From Tautonia plasticadhaerens (GTDB taxonomy: Bacteria; Planctomycetota; Planctomycetia; Isosphaerales; Isosphaeraceae): DNA of 64,000 nt. Below, in pieces: positions 34,911 through 44,213 of the stretch (within the stretch, counting starts at the first letter, position 1; each line of letters opens with the position of its first letter). Position numbers and translations under genes: made by a program. The notes below the pieces were generated by a model that did no database searches, was not told the origin of the DNA, and worked only from the letters and a program-made list of their open reading frames with translations. Location: assembly GCF_007752535.1 (NCBI RefSeq), contig NZ_CP036426.1, forward strand, positions 620,001 through 684,000. The letters run 5' to 3'.

Positions 34911-36227
34911 TCAGAGCCCTTCGACCCGGTAGCCCTCCCGGGGTTCCCGGCGGACGAAGCGGTTCGCCTCGTCGAGGTTGGTGACCTTCAGCGCCTCGGC
35001 GTCCCAGGCCAGGCTTGTTTCGGGGAATCGGGTGGCGAGGCAGCCGAGCAGGACCATTTCGGTGAGCGGCCCGGCGTAGGAGAAGGGGGTCGAGGTCTCG
35101 CCGTTGCCCCGGCAGGCCTCGACGAACTGGAGGTAGTGGTCGTCCCCCTCCGGCCCGGGGCGCGCGTAGTCCATGAACTTCTCGGCGGGGAGGAGCACCG
35201 GGGCGTCGATGTAGGGGGAATACAGCACGCCCTCCTCGCCGATGTAGATCGACCCCTGGTCGCTGAGTCTCCGGTCGCCGATCAGGGCGGCCACCTCCTC
35301 CGGCGGGCGTCGGTCGCCGTCGTACCAGGTGAGCGTGAAGCCGTCGACCGTCCGGGGGGAAGCGGGGAAGGTGTAGCGGACGACCGAGTCGAGGCCCCAG
35401 CTGTGCTCGTTCGGGGCGCCCCCCTCGGACCGGACCTCGGTCGGTGCGGTCAACTCCAGGGCGGAGAAGACCGGGTCGAGGATGTGGCACCCCATGTCGC
35501 CGAAGGTTCCGGTGCCGAAGTCGAGCCGCTTCCGCCAGTTGCCGGGGTGATACCAGCCGGAGATGAACGGCCGCTCCTCGGCCACGCCGAGCCAGCCGTC
35601 CCAGTCGAGGCCCTCGGGGACCGGGTCGGTGCGGTCGGGGCGGGGGGCGCGGTCCCCCCACTGCTTGCCGCTCCAGCTGTGGACCTCCCGGACCTTGCCG
35701 ATCGCCCCGTCGTGCACGGTGGCGACCACCGCCTTGTGGACCGGGTGGGAGTGGATCTGGATCCCCATCTGGGAGACGATCCCCCGGTCGCTCGCGGCCT
35801 TGGTGAGCTGCCGGGCCTCGTACAGGGTCTGGGTCAGGGGCTTCTGGGTGTAGACGTGCAGGCCGCGCCGGATCGCCTCCCTGGTGATCGGGGCGTGCAT
35901 GTGGTCGGGGGTCGAGACGTTGACGGAGTCGAGGTCCGCCTCGGAGTCGAGCAGCTCCCGGTAGTCCTGGTAGACCCGGACCTCGGGGAACAGGCGTTTG
36001 ACCTCGGCGGTTCGGTCCAGGTCGACGTCGGCCACGGCGACGAGGCGGACGTGGGGGCTGGCCGTGAGCGACCGGATGTCGGCCAGGGCCATCCCCGAGC
36101 CGCCGAAGCTGGCGTGGTTGAGCGTCTCGCTCGGCGGGGCGACGCCCGCGCGGGCCACGAAGGGGAAGGCCAGGCCGCCGGCAATCGCCTTGAGGGCCGA
36201 GCGTCGGTTCATCTCGGGGAAGGACAT
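34911..36227 (-). CDS. Gfo/Idh/MocA-family oxidoreductase with Tat-type signal
   Basis: 438 residues from ATG 36227 (a second ATG at 36212). NRRSALKAIAGGLAFPFVARA is a twin-arginine-like export signal, usual in planctomycete members. The Rossmann part lacks the standard GxGxxG; instead the region reads GGSGMALADIRSL, then LVAVADVDLDRTAEVKRLFP. VSTPDHMHAPITREAIRRGL gives the family signature (DxxH) and HVYTQKPLTQTLYEARQLTK carries the catalytic Lys in the EKP-like QKP. The C-terminal domain has FGTGTFGDMGCHILDPVF. Such enzymes oxidise or epimerise sugars with NAD(P), probably with bound cofactor when exported. Confidence 0.9.
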   Translation of the reverse strand: MSFPEMNRRSALKAIAGGLAFPFVARAGVAPPSETLNHASFGGSGMALADIRSLTASPHVRLVAVADVDLDRTAEVKRLFPEVRVYQDYRELLDSEADLDSVNVSTPDHMHAPITREAIRRGLHVYTQKPLTQTLYEARQLTKAASDRGIVSQMGIQIHSHPVHKAVVATVHDGAIGKVREVHSWSGKQWGDRAPRPDRTDPVPEGLDWDGWLGVAEERPFISGWYHPGNWRKRLDFGTGTFGDMGCHILDPVFSALELTAPTEVRSEGGAPNEHSWGLDSVVRYTFPASPRTVDGFTLTWYDGDRRPPEEVAALIGDRRLSDQGSIYIGEEGVLYSPYIDAPVLLPAEKFMDYARPGPEGDDHYLQFVEACRGNGETSTPFSYAGPLTEMVLLGCLATRFPETSLAWDAEALKVTNLDEANRFVRREPREGYRVEGL

Positions 36228-36392
36228 GGGATCGCCCTCGGGGGGTCGGTCGTGGTCGTGATGTCCGGCGAGGCTAACCCGCCCGGGGGGGACACGCAAC
36301 GCCCCTCCCGCGCGGGACGCCCCGGCCGACGACGACCCTCCCGGTCGGCCTCGGCCCCGGCCGGTCCGTGGACGGCCTCGGGCCGTTTTGTC

Positions 36393-37193
36393 ATGTTGAA
36401 CGCTCCTCCCGTCCCCACCTCGTCGCGAGCCGTCCGCCGGAGGGGCCCCGTGTCGCCCGGAATCCCAGCCCGCACCGACCGAGACCCCGTCCCGATCCCG
36501 AACGGGGAAGCCGGCACCCCCGGGGCGAGGGCGTCGGCGGGGGCGAAGGCGGAGGAACCCGGGATCGACCCGGCGGGCGACCGGCATGGGCCCGCCCCGG
36601 CCGACCCCGGCGGGCCCTCGATCCTGGCTCGCCTCCGGCACGAGACGAGATCCCATCACGAGGCGATCGAGCGGGTCGTGGACGTCGACCGACTCGGCGC
36701 CTCCCGGTCGGCCTACGTCCGATTGCTCCGCGGGTTCCTCGGCTACTACGAGCCTTTAGAGGGGCGGTTGGCCGGGCTCCCCTGGGAGGCATCGGGCCTG
36801 GATTTCCGGGAGCGGCGCAAGGCCGGATGGCTCCGCGAGGACCTGCGCTCGCTCGACCCCGACGGGCCCCCCTGCCCGACCTGCCCGGACCTCCCCGAGC
36901 CGGTCGACCTGGCCCGAGGCCTCGGCTGCCTCTACGTGGTCGAGGGGGCCACGCTCGGCGGCCGGGTCGTGCTCCGCCTGATCGGCGACCGGCTCGGGAT
37001 CGGGCCGGAGTCGGGGGGCCGGTTCTACTCCGGCTACCGGGCGCGGACGGGTGCCATGTGGGCCTCCTTCGGCCGATTCGCCGAGGCCCACGTCGCCGCC
37101 CACCCCGACCGGGCCGATGCCGTCGTCGAGGCCGCTTCCGAGACCTTCGACTCCCTCCGACGCTGGCTCTCCGGGACGGGGCCCGGGCGGTGA
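36393..37193 (+). CDS. Biliverdin-producing heme oxygenase
   Basis: 266 residues from ATG 36393; the enzyme proper is the last 195. RLRHETRSHHEAIERVVDVD supplies the proximal His, then GFLGYYEPLEGRLAGLPW, LGCLYVVEGATLGGRVVLRL and SFGRFAEAHV, all typical of the bacterial BphO/HO group. It opens heme to biliverdin, iron and CO using electrons from ferredoxin or another reductase. The first 75 residues are Pro/Gly/Arg-rich and may not be translated; GTG 36451 is another start, but no good start lies closer to the domain. No bacteriophytochrome gene is adjacent, so iron recovery is as likely a role as chromophore supply. Confidence 0.85.
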   Translation: MLNAPPVPTSSRAVRRRGPVSPGIPARTDRDPVPIPNGEAGTPGARASAGAKAEEPGIDPAGDRHGPAPADPGGPSILARLRHETRSHHEAIERVVDVDRLGASRSAYVRLLRGFLGYYEPLEGRLAGLPWEASGLDFRERRKAGWLREDLRSLDPDGPPCPTCPDLPEPVDLARGLGCLYVVEGATLGGRVVLRLIGDRLGIGPESGGRFYSGYRARTGAMWASFGRFAEAHVAAHPDRADAVVEAASETFDSLRRWLSGTGPGR

Positions 37194-37564
37194 CGGCGCC
37201 CCGGCCCGTCCCGTCGGGGTCGTTCGGTCGACCGCCCCCCGTCGTCCCGACCCGTAGCGGATCCTCGTCCCCCGTCCGGATCGCCCCCGGGCCCGGACCC
37301 CGATGTCCCCGTCCGGGTCCTCCGCGCAGGTCCTTGTTCGGACGACGCTCGGGGAATCGAGGCCTCGTCTCGGGGGACCGGGGATGGTCGAGCCGACTCG
37401 GGCGGGCCCGGATCTCGATCGGCCCGCCGGCGCCGGGCGTCCTCGCCCCAGGGCCCGCCCCGCCCGACTCCCTCCCCGGATCGGGGGCGTCGAGGCGGAC
37501 GGCGGGGGGCCGAAGACGATCCGACGCCCCGCGGGGTCGAGCCCATCCGGAGGGGGCCAGTGCC
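37194..37564. other. Intergenic region, no feature seen
   Basis: 371 bp, very G+C-rich, between the heme oxygenase and FHA genes. No gene, hairpin or convincing promoter found. Confidence 0.4.
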
Positions 37565-37999
37565 ATGATCGCCCGACTCGTCTCGCTCGACGGGCACCCC
37601 GACATCCACCTCGGCCAGACCGTCGTCCTGGTCGGCCGACATGCCCACTGCGACGTCCGGCTCGACTCCTCCCGGGTCTCGCGGCGGCACTGCTGCCTCG
37701 TGCTGGAGGGGGACCACTTGGTCGTCCGGGACCTGGAGAGCACCAACGGGACCCGGGTGAACGGGGACCTCGTCTCGGTCTCCCGGATGGTCCCCGGCGA
37801 CGAGCTCTCGATCGGCCTGGCCCGCTATCGCCTCGAACTCGGCCCGGAGCCCCCGGGGGCCTCTTCTGCGATCCGGCTCGACGCTCCCCCCGACCGCCCC
37901 GGGGGGGGCGACGACCCCTCGGGCCTCGGCACCTGGCTGCTCGACCGCCCGCCCGAGCCGGGACCGCCCCGACCGATCCCGGAGGAGGATGAAGGTTGA
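37565..37999 (+). CDS. FHA-domain protein
   Basis: 144 residues from ATG 37565 (GGAGGG upstream). Residues about 20-90 are an FHA domain: VLVGRHAHCDVRLDSSRVSR (GR and SRxH-type phosphothreonine contacts), then LVVRDLESTNGTRVNGDLV. The C-terminal third is Pro/Gly-rich and acidic. FHA domains bind phosphothreonine on partner proteins. The gene ends 4 bp into the -35 region of the next gene and is followed by an ECF sigma factor and a Ser/Thr kinase, which suggests a phospho-signalling module. Confidence 0.9.
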   Translation: MIARLVSLDGHPDIHLGQTVVLVGRHAHCDVRLDSSRVSRRHCCLVLEGDHLVVRDLESTNGTRVNGDLVSVSRMVPGDELSIGLARYRLELGPEPPGASSAIRLDAPPDRPGGGDDPSGLGTWLLDRPPEPGPPRPIPEEDEG

Positions 38000-38025
38000 T
38001 CGGGTGTCGATGCCGCGACTACGAT
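37996..38025 (+). promoter_or_regulatory. Promoter of the ECF sigma gene
   Basis: -35 TTGATC (37996-38001), 18 bp, -10 TACGAT (38020-38025), overlapping the end of the FHA gene and 69 bp before ATG 38094. Confidence 0.4.
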
Positions 38026-38093
38026 GGCGATGGGACGGGGCCCGGCCGGGGTTCACGGCCCCCGCCCCCCGGCCCGAACCGGAAGGGATCCGC

Positions 38094-38750
38094 ATGATGG
38101 CCGACGAACGGGACGACGCCGAGCTGGTCCTCCTCGCCTCCGGCGGAGACCACGCCGCCCTGGCCTCGCTGTTCGCCCGTCACCGGGGGAGGCTCCGGCA
38201 GGTGGTCCGGCTCCGCATGGACCGCCGGCTCCAGGGCCGGGTCGACCCCTCCGACGTGCTCCAGGAGGCGTATCTCGACCTGGCCGAGAAGCTGCCGGAG
38301 TTCGAGAAGAAGCGGGGGGCGATGCCCTTCTTCCTCTGGCTCCGCCTGGTCACGATCGAGCGCCTGCTCCGCGTCCACCGCCGGCACCTCGGCGCCGCCA
38401 TGCGCGCCGCCGACCGGGAGATCTCCCTGCATCGGGGCGCCCTGCCGCACGCCAGCTCGGCCTCGCTGGCGGCGCAGCTGATGGGGAGGGTCACGTCCGT
38501 CAGCCGGGCCGCGGCCCGGGCGGAGCTGAGGGTGTTGCTGGAGGGGGTGCTGGAGCGGCTGCCCCCCTCGGACCGGGAGATCATCACGCTGCGGCACTTC
38601 GAGGAGCTGAGCAACGAGGAGGCGGCCGCGCTGCTCGGCCTGAACGCCTCGGCCGCCAGCAAGCGGTACGTCCGGGCCATGCTCCGGCTGAAGGACAGCC
38701 TGGCCGCCATCCCCGCGTTCTCGGGATCGGCCCGGGGCCTCCTCGGCTGA
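38094..38750 (+). CDS. ECF-type RNA polymerase sigma factor
   Basis: 218 residues from ATG 38094 (GGAAGGGATC upstream). Region 2 is GRVDPSDVLQEAYLDLAEKL, preceded by LFARHRGRLRQVVRLRMDRR; region 4 is ERLPPSDREIITLRHFEELS, NEEAAALLGLNASAASKRYV. This is the planctomycete subgroup related to the ECF sigma factors found beside kinases. The kinase with WD40 repeats starts 50 bp later, so the kinase is a good candidate to control the sigma factor. No anti-sigma factor is adjacent. Confidence 0.92.
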   Translation: MMADERDDAELVLLASGGDHAALASLFARHRGRLRQVVRLRMDRRLQGRVDPSDVLQEAYLDLAEKLPEFEKKRGAMPFFLWLRLVTIERLLRVHRRHLGAAMRAADREISLHRGALPHASSASLAAQLMGRVTSVSRAAARAELRVLLEGVLERLPPSDREIITLRHFEELSNEEAAALLGLNASAASKRYVRAMLRLKDSLAAIPAFSGSARGLLG

Positions 38751-38799
38751 CCGATCCCCCCCCGCCCCGACCGAACACCCCGACTTCCGGGACGCACCC

Positions 38800-41700
38800 A
38801 TGCGACGCCCCCAGGCGGCTCCGGACGCGGACCCCGGCCTCGACCGCGACGCCCGGCCCGATGCCCCGGCCGACCCCTCGCCGTCGGACGAGGTCTTCGG
38901 GCGCGTCGACCGGCTCGCCGCCGAGTTCCTCGGGCGCCTCCGCTGCGGGGAGCGTCCCACGGTCGACGAGTACCTCGCCCGCCACCCCGACCTCGCACCG
39001 GCCATCCGGGAGTTGTTCCCGGCCCTGGTGATGGTGGAGGACCTCAAGCCCGACTCCGACGAGACGATCGGGCCCCCGGCCGGCCCCCGATCCCCGGCCG
39101 ACGACCGCCCGCCCGACCGGATCGGCGACTACCGGATCCTCCGGGAAGTCGGCCGGGGGGGCATGGGGGTCGTCTACGAGGCCGAGGAGGAACGGCTCGG
39201 CCGTCGGGTCGCCCTGAAGGTGCTCGCCCCCTGGGCGGTCGCCAGCGACCACCTCCTCCGCCGCTTCCACCGCGAGGCCCGGTCGGCCGCCCAGCTGCAC
39301 CACACCAACATCGTGCCCGTCCTCGGAATCGGCTCCGACGCCGGCCGGGCCTTCTACACGATGCAGTTCATCCATGGGGTCGGCCTGCACCAGGTCCTCG
39401 ACGAGATCCGGGCCCTCGAAGGGAAGGGCGGGGCCGACCTCTACCCTGCCGACTCCTTCGCCGGCCCCGGCGACGTGACGGTCGTCGGCGGGTCCGCCCG
39501 TCCCCTGCTCCGCGACCCCCCCCCGCCGCTCCGCCGCCACCGGGCCCACCCGGGGCGGGTGGACCCCTCGGCGATCGACTCGGGGGCCCGGTACGCCCGG
39601 GGCGTCGCCCGGATCGGCCTGCAGGTGGCCGAGGCGCTCTCCCATGCCCACGAGCTGGGGACCTTGCACCGCGACATCAAGCCCGCCAACATCCTGCTCG
39701 ACGCCCACGGCGACGCCTGGGTCACCGACTTCGGCCTGGCCAAGGCCGTCGACGACGAGGATCTGACCCGCACCGGGGACCTCGTCGGGACGCTCCGCTA
39801 CATGGCCCCCGAGCGGTTCCGGGGCTCCTGCGACGCCCGGGCCGACGTCTACGGCCTCGGCCTGACCCTCTACGAGCTGCTCTCCCGGGCCCCCGCCTTC
39901 GTCGAGGCCGATCGCCACGCCCTGATGCGGCAGATCGCCCTGGCCGACCCGCCCCGCCTGGGGTCGATCACCGTCGGCGTCCCCCGGGATCTCGCGACGA
40001 TCATCCACAAGGCCATCGAGAAGGATCCGGGCGACCGTTACCGGTCCGCGGCCGCCCTGGCCGACGACCTCCGGAGCTTCCTCGACGACCGGCCGATCGC
40101 GGCCCGACGGGCCGGTCCCCTCGAACGCCTCGCCCGGTGGTCCCGCCGCAACCCGGGCCTGGCCGCGCTCGGGGCGGCGGTCGCGGTCCTGCTCGTCGCC
40201 ATCGCCGCCATCTCGGCGACCTCGGCCTACCGCCTCAAGGAGAGCCACGCCGAGGTCGAGCGGAGGCTCTGGGACGCCTACCTCGCCCGGGCCCGGGCCA
40301 GCCGACGCAGCGGCTCCGAGGGGCAGCGGTTCGATGCGCTCGACGCCCTCTCGAAGGCCGCCTCGCTCGACGCCTTCGTCGACCGGCGGGGAGAGCTGCG
40401 CGACGAGGCGATCGCCTGCCTCGCCCTGGCCGACCTGCGGAGGGTCGACGTACGTCGGATCCCGCGGCTCGCCTCCCGGGACCGTCGGCTCGCCTTCTCG
40501 CCCGACGGCCGCCGCGTCGCCATCGGGGACGAATCCGGCGCCGTCCGCGTCCTCGACCCCGGCCAGGGAGGCCGCCCCCCGCTCGTGATGCCCGGCCCGG
40601 GGTTGCCGGTCGTCCTGCTGGAATTCGACACTTCCGGCCGTCGCCTCGCGGCCAAGTACCAGGGCGGCGGGTCGATCCGCGTGCGGGCTTTTGACCTCGA
40701 CGGCGGCGCCGTCCTGCTCGACGAGCCCGTCCCGGCCTACGACGCCGCCCTCGGCTTCGACCCCCCCGGCCGTCGGCTCGCCCTCGGGCTGGAGGACGGG
40801 ACCGTCCGGATCTTCGACCTCGACGGCGGGCGTCCTCCCGCCTCGCTGCCCGGCCCCCCGGAGCCCTACGCGTTGCGGTTCGACCCGGCGGGCCGCCGGA
40901 TCGCCGTCGCCAGCACGAGGAGCGGGCGATCGCTGGAGGTCCTCCGGGCCGACGGCACCGGCTCGGTCGGCCCCTGGTCGCTCCCCTACGGTGGCCAGAG
41001 CCTGGCGTGGACGCCGGACGGGGAGGGCCTCGCCGTCGGCGGCGGGTTCCGGGAACTGTACCTGCTCGACCCGGGAGACCCCGAGGCCCCCCCGCGGATC
41101 CTCCCCGGCCACAAGGGGGCAATCATCTCCGTCGACTTCTCGCACCGCGGCCACCTGCTCGCCAGCGCGAGCTGGGACGGCACCGTCCGGCTCTGGCACC
41201 CCGAGTCGGGCGAGCCGCTCGTGGTCGCCTCCTCCCCCGAGCACTGGGCCGTCCGCTTCGGCCCCGATGATCGTACCCTTTCGGGCAGCCGGGACGGCGA
41301 GTCCATCTGGAGGTGGGAGGTGGCCGACGGCGACGAGGCCCGCGGCCGGTTCCTCGACCTCGACCCCGACTCCAGGGCGTACACCGTCGACCTCTTCCCC
41401 GACGGCTCGACCTTCGCCTCGGGGGGCTCGGTCGGGGTCCGCATCTTCGACCGGGGCCTCCGGCAGGTCGCGTTGCTCCCGGCCCCGGCCCCGGCGTCGG
41501 CCGAGGTCCTCCCCGACGGCCGGTCGCTGCTCACCGGGGGCCCGTCCGGCATCCTGCGGTGGGCGATCGAACCCGACGGCGAGTCGATCGGATTCGGCCC
41601 CCCCGAGCCCTTCGGCCCGCTCCGGGGCCGGCGCGTCGGCCGCATCCGGGCCGACGGGTCGGGGAGGCGGATCGCCGCCGTGATCGTCGGGAGCCCGCCC

Positions 41701-42345
41701 GAGGTCGCGCTCTTCGACGCGGCCCCGGGGCCGGGGACCGACGGCGGGCTCGTCCTCATCCAGGACCACCCCCGGGTGGAGCGGATCGACCTGAACCCCG
41801 ACGGTTCCCTCCTCGCCACCGGCACCTGGAAAGGGGAAGGCGTCCGGGTCTGGGACGCCTCGACCGGCGCGCCGGTCGCGGTACTCGACGTGGACGGCAG
41901 CGCCGAGGTCGCCTTCAACCCCGACGGCCGCTCCCTCCTCACCGGCTCCGGCCGGGCCTACGTCTGCTGGGGGGTCGGGACCTGGGAGCCCCGCTGGAGG
42001 GTCCCCCGTCGGGAGGCGAGCAATCAGCCCGGCAAGGTCGCCTTCGCCCCCGACGGCTCGATCGTCGCCGTCGCCCTGACCCGGACCGTCGCACGGCTGC
42101 TCGACGCCCGCACCGGGGAGGCCCTGGCGACCTTCGAGCCCCCCTCCCCCGACCACCTCTCCGAGCTGGGCCTGACCCGGGACCTCCGCTTCCTCTACGC
42201 CAAGGACCACGGCGGCGGCACCCGACGCTGGGATCTGCGGGCGATCCGGGGCCACCTCGATGCGACCGGCATCGGCTGGCCCGGATTCCCCCGCCCCTCC
42301 CCGATCGCCCCCGCCGACGTCCCGATCCCCCGGCCCCCCGACTGA
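38800..42345 (+). CDS. Transmembrane Ser/Thr protein kinase with WD40-like repeats
   Basis: 1181 residues. An N-terminal acidic and Pro-rich part is followed by a short helical motif (RPTVDEYLARHPDLAPAIRELF) seen before planctomycete kinases. The Hanks-type kinase domain covers about 108-400: GRGGMGVVYEAEEE, K140 in VALK, D292 in HRDIKPAN, D310 in DFG, APE at 336-338. A membrane segment lies at about 452-475. The remainder is a beta-propeller of WD40-like units (SPDGRRVAIGDESGAVRVLD, FDPPGRRLALGLEDGTVRIF, RGHLLASASWDGTVRLWHPE, NPDGSLLATGTWKGEGVRVW). The propeller, probably outside the cytoplasm, may be the sensor. Confidence 0.93.
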   Translation: MRRPQAAPDADPGLDRDARPDAPADPSPSDEVFGRVDRLAAEFLGRLRCGERPTVDEYLARHPDLAPAIRELFPALVMVEDLKPDSDETIGPPAGPRSPADDRPPDRIGDYRILREVGRGGMGVVYEAEEERLGRRVALKVLAPWAVASDHLLRRFHREARSAAQLHHTNIVPVLGIGSDAGRAFYTMQFIHGVGLHQVLDEIRALEGKGGADLYPADSFAGPGDVTVVGGSARPLLRDPPPPLRRHRAHPGRVDPSAIDSGARYARGVARIGLQVAEALSHAHELGTLHRDIKPANILLDAHGDAWVTDFGLAKAVDDEDLTRTGDLVGTLRYMAPERFRGSCDARADVYGLGLTLYELLSRAPAFVEADRHALMRQIALADPPRLGSITVGVPRDLATIIHKAIEKDPGDRYRSAAALADDLRSFLDDRPIAARRAGPLERLARWSRRNPGLAALGAAVAVLLVAIAAISATSAYRLKESHAEVERRLWDAYLARARASRRSGSEGQRFDALDALSKAASLDAFVDRRGELRDEAIACLALADLRRVDVRRIPRLASRDRRLAFSPDGRRVAIGDESGAVRVLDPGQGGRPPLVMPGPGLPVVLLEFDTSGRRLAAKYQGGGSIRVRAFDLDGGAVLLDEPVPAYDAALGFDPPGRRLALGLEDGTVRIFDLDGGRPPASLPGPPEPYALRFDPAGRRIAVASTRSGRSLEVLRADGTGSVGPWSLPYGGQSLAWTPDGEGLAVGGGFRELYLLDPGDPEAPPRILPGHKGAIISVDFSHRGHLLASASWDGTVRLWHPESGEPLVVASSPEHWAVRFGPDDRTLSGSRDGESIWRWEVADGDEARGRFLDLDPDSRAYTVDLFPDGSTFASGGSVGVRIFDRGLRQVALLPAPAPASAEVLPDGRSLLTGGPSGILRWAIEPDGESIGFGPPEPFGPLRGRRVGRIRADGSGRRIAAVIVGSPPEVALFDAAPGPGTDGGLVLIQDHPRVERIDLNPDGSLLATGTWKGEGVRVWDASTGAPVAVLDVDGSAEVAFNPDGRSLLTGSGRAYVCWGVGTWEPRWRVPRREASNQPGKVAFAPDGSIVAVALTRTVARLLDARTGEALATFEPPSPDHLSELGLTRDLRFLYAKDHGGGTRRWDLRAIRGHLDATGIGWPGFPRPSPIAPADVPIPRPPD

Positions 42346-42730
42346 TCCCCGGGGCCCTCGGCGGGGAGCGGGATCGCGGAGCCGGGGGGCCGCCCCGCCC
42401 TCGATCGGACGCCTGATCGGGGGCGCAGGGCCCTCGGATCGCCGCCGTCGGTCCGGCCTACCCTGCCACCGACTTCGGCATCGGGGCGCCCGATTGCCTG
42501 TCCTCCGGGCATCGGGGGACGGGGGCCGGTCGGCATTCCCGGCGATAACGCCTTGCCGAGCGGCGAGTTCGAGGAAAGCCCTGGTCACGGTGCGCCGATT
42601 GCTTTATTGAATGGGATTGCCGGATGGTCCCCCTCGACGACCATCCCGGCCGAGCGTCACCGGCGCGGCCACCCGATCCTCGTGCGGTCGGGCAGCTCGA
42701 CTCGCATCGGATCCCGACGGACAGGCCACG
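42346..42730. other. Intergenic region, possible repeat remnant
   Basis: 385 bp with no gene. It contains GGTGCGC (42589-42595) followed after 14 nt by AATGGG (42610-42615), which may be a degenerate single unit of the repeat family at 13856, but the hairpin is missing. Confidence 0.3.
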
Positions 42731-44212
42731 ATGGCGATGACGCCCCAGGATGACCGGCTGTTCTCCCGGTATGGCCTGACCGGCTACGACGAGATGTTCG
42801 TCGCCCCCGGCCGGCTCCGGCCCCATTACGCGCCGCTGCACCATCGGCTCGTGTCGCTGGGGCCGGAGGAGATCGCCCACCGCCACCGGGCCGCCGACCT
42901 GATGATGCGGAACCAGGGGATCACCTTCACCGTCTACGGCCGGGAGCAGGGGGTGGAGCGGATCATCCCCTTCGACCCGGTGCCCCGGCTGATCTCGGCG
43001 CCGGAATGGGACCAGATCGAGCGCGGGCTCACCCAGCGGGTCCGGGCCCTGAACCTGTTCATCCACGACGTCTACCACGAGCGGCACATCCTGCGGGACC
43101 GCGTTGTGCCGCTGGAGCTGATCCTCGGCGCCTCGGGTTATCGCCGGGAGTGCGTCGGCCTCCGGGTGCCGAGGGACATCTACATCCACGTCTCCGGCAT
43201 CGACCTGATCCGGGACGCCGAGGGCACCTTCCTCGTCCTGGAGGACAATTGTCGGACCCCCTCGGGCGTCAGCTACGTGCTGAAGAACCGGCAGGTGATG
43301 AAGCAGGTCTTCCCCCTACTCTTCGCCGCCCACAACATCCGGCCGATCGACGACTACACGACGAACCTGCTCGCGGTGCTCCGGCACATCGGCCCGCCGG
43401 GGGTCGACGAGCCGGTGGTGGCGGTGCTCACGCCGGGGGTCTACAACTCCGCCTACTTCGAGCACAGCTACCTGGCCCGACGGATGGGGGTGGAACTCGT
43501 CGAGGGGCGCGACCTGTTCTTCGACAGCGGCCAGCTCTTCATGAGGACGATCCGGGGGCCCCAGCGGGTCGACGTGCTCTACCGCCGGATCGACGACGAC
43601 TTCCTCGACCCGATGACCTTCCGCTCCGACAGCCAGCTCGGCGTCCCCGGCCTGGTCGCCGCCTATCGATCGGGCCGGCTCGGCCTGGCCAACGCGATCG
43701 GCACCGGCATGGCCGACGACAAGGGGGTCTATCCCTTCGTCCCCGAGATCATCAAGTACTACCTGAAGGAGGACCCGATCCTCCCCAACGTGGAGACCTT
43801 CCGGCCCCAGATCCCCAGCCATCGCCAGCACATCCTGGAGAACCTCGAGAAGCTGGTCGTGAAGGCCGTCGACGCCTCCGGGGGGTACGGGATGCTCATC
43901 GGCCCGGCCTCGACGGCCGAGCAGCGGGAGGAGTTCGCCCGCCGCGTGACCGACAATCCCCGGGGCTACATCGCCCAGCCGACGATCTCCCTGAGCCAGC
44001 ACCCCACGCTGATCGACGACCACCTCGAAGGCCGACACGTCGACCTCCGGCCGTTCGTCCTCTATGGCGAGACGATCAAGGTCCTGGCCGGTGGCCTGAC
44101 CCGGGTCGCCCTGCCGCAGGGGAGCCTGGTGGTGAACAGCTCGCAGGGGGGCGGGACCAAGGACACCTGGGTGCTCCGAGGGGGGCCTCCGAAGCGACCG
44201 GAGGCGAACTGA
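42731..44212 (+). CDS. Circularly permuted ATP-grasp protein (type 2)
   Basis: 493 residues from ATG 42731. It matches the family often annotated DUF404/DUF407: GRLRPHYAPLHHRLVSLGPE, IIPFDPVPRLISAPEWDQIE, LNLFIHDVYHERHILRDRVV, LVLEDNCRTPSGVSYVLKNR, VDVLYRRIDDDFLDPMTFRS and VVKAVDASGGYGMLIGPAST (ATP-grasp site). The family is predicted to form an amide bond between an amino acid and an unknown acceptor. It begins the cluster with alpha-E, transglutaminases and Anbu, a known gene neighbourhood. The next start is 1 bp after its stop region. Confidence 0.93.
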   Translation: MAMTPQDDRLFSRYGLTGYDEMFVAPGRLRPHYAPLHHRLVSLGPEEIAHRHRAADLMMRNQGITFTVYGREQGVERIIPFDPVPRLISAPEWDQIERGLTQRVRALNLFIHDVYHERHILRDRVVPLELILGASGYRRECVGLRVPRDIYIHVSGIDLIRDAEGTFLVLEDNCRTPSGVSYVLKNRQVMKQVFPLLFAAHNIRPIDDYTTNLLAVLRHIGPPGVDEPVVAVLTPGVYNSAYFEHSYLARRMGVELVEGRDLFFDSGQLFMRTIRGPQRVDVLYRRIDDDFLDPMTFRSDSQLGVPGLVAAYRSGRLGLANAIGTGMADDKGVYPFVPEIIKYYLKEDPILPNVETFRPQIPSHRQHILENLEKLVVKAVDASGGYGMLIGPASTAEQREEFARRVTDNPRGYIAQPTISLSQHPTLIDDHLEGRHVDLRPFVLYGETIKVLAGGLTRVALPQGSLVVNSSQGGGTKDTWVLRGGPPKRPEAN

Positions 44213-44213
44213 G

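Noticed and set aside
34836-36390. Long plus-strand open frame running into the heme oxygenase
   Set aside because: It is antisense to the Gfo/Idh/MocA gene and has its Val/Gly/Asp-rich composition only because of codon shadowing; just the heme oxygenase part is real.
37303-37992. A 229-residue plus-strand open frame overlapping the FHA gene
   Set aside because: Out of frame with the FHA gene, Arg/Pro-rich, and without a start signal; the FHA frame has clear domain motifs.
38584-42588. A 1334-residue minus-strand open frame
   Set aside because: Entirely antisense to the kinase and sigma genes, with shadow composition and no ribosome-binding site.
42589-42615. A seventh unit of the repeat family
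   Set aside because: It has GGTGCGC and AATGGG but only 14 nt between, no hairpin and no GTTCGCTCCG end; kept only as a possible remnant.
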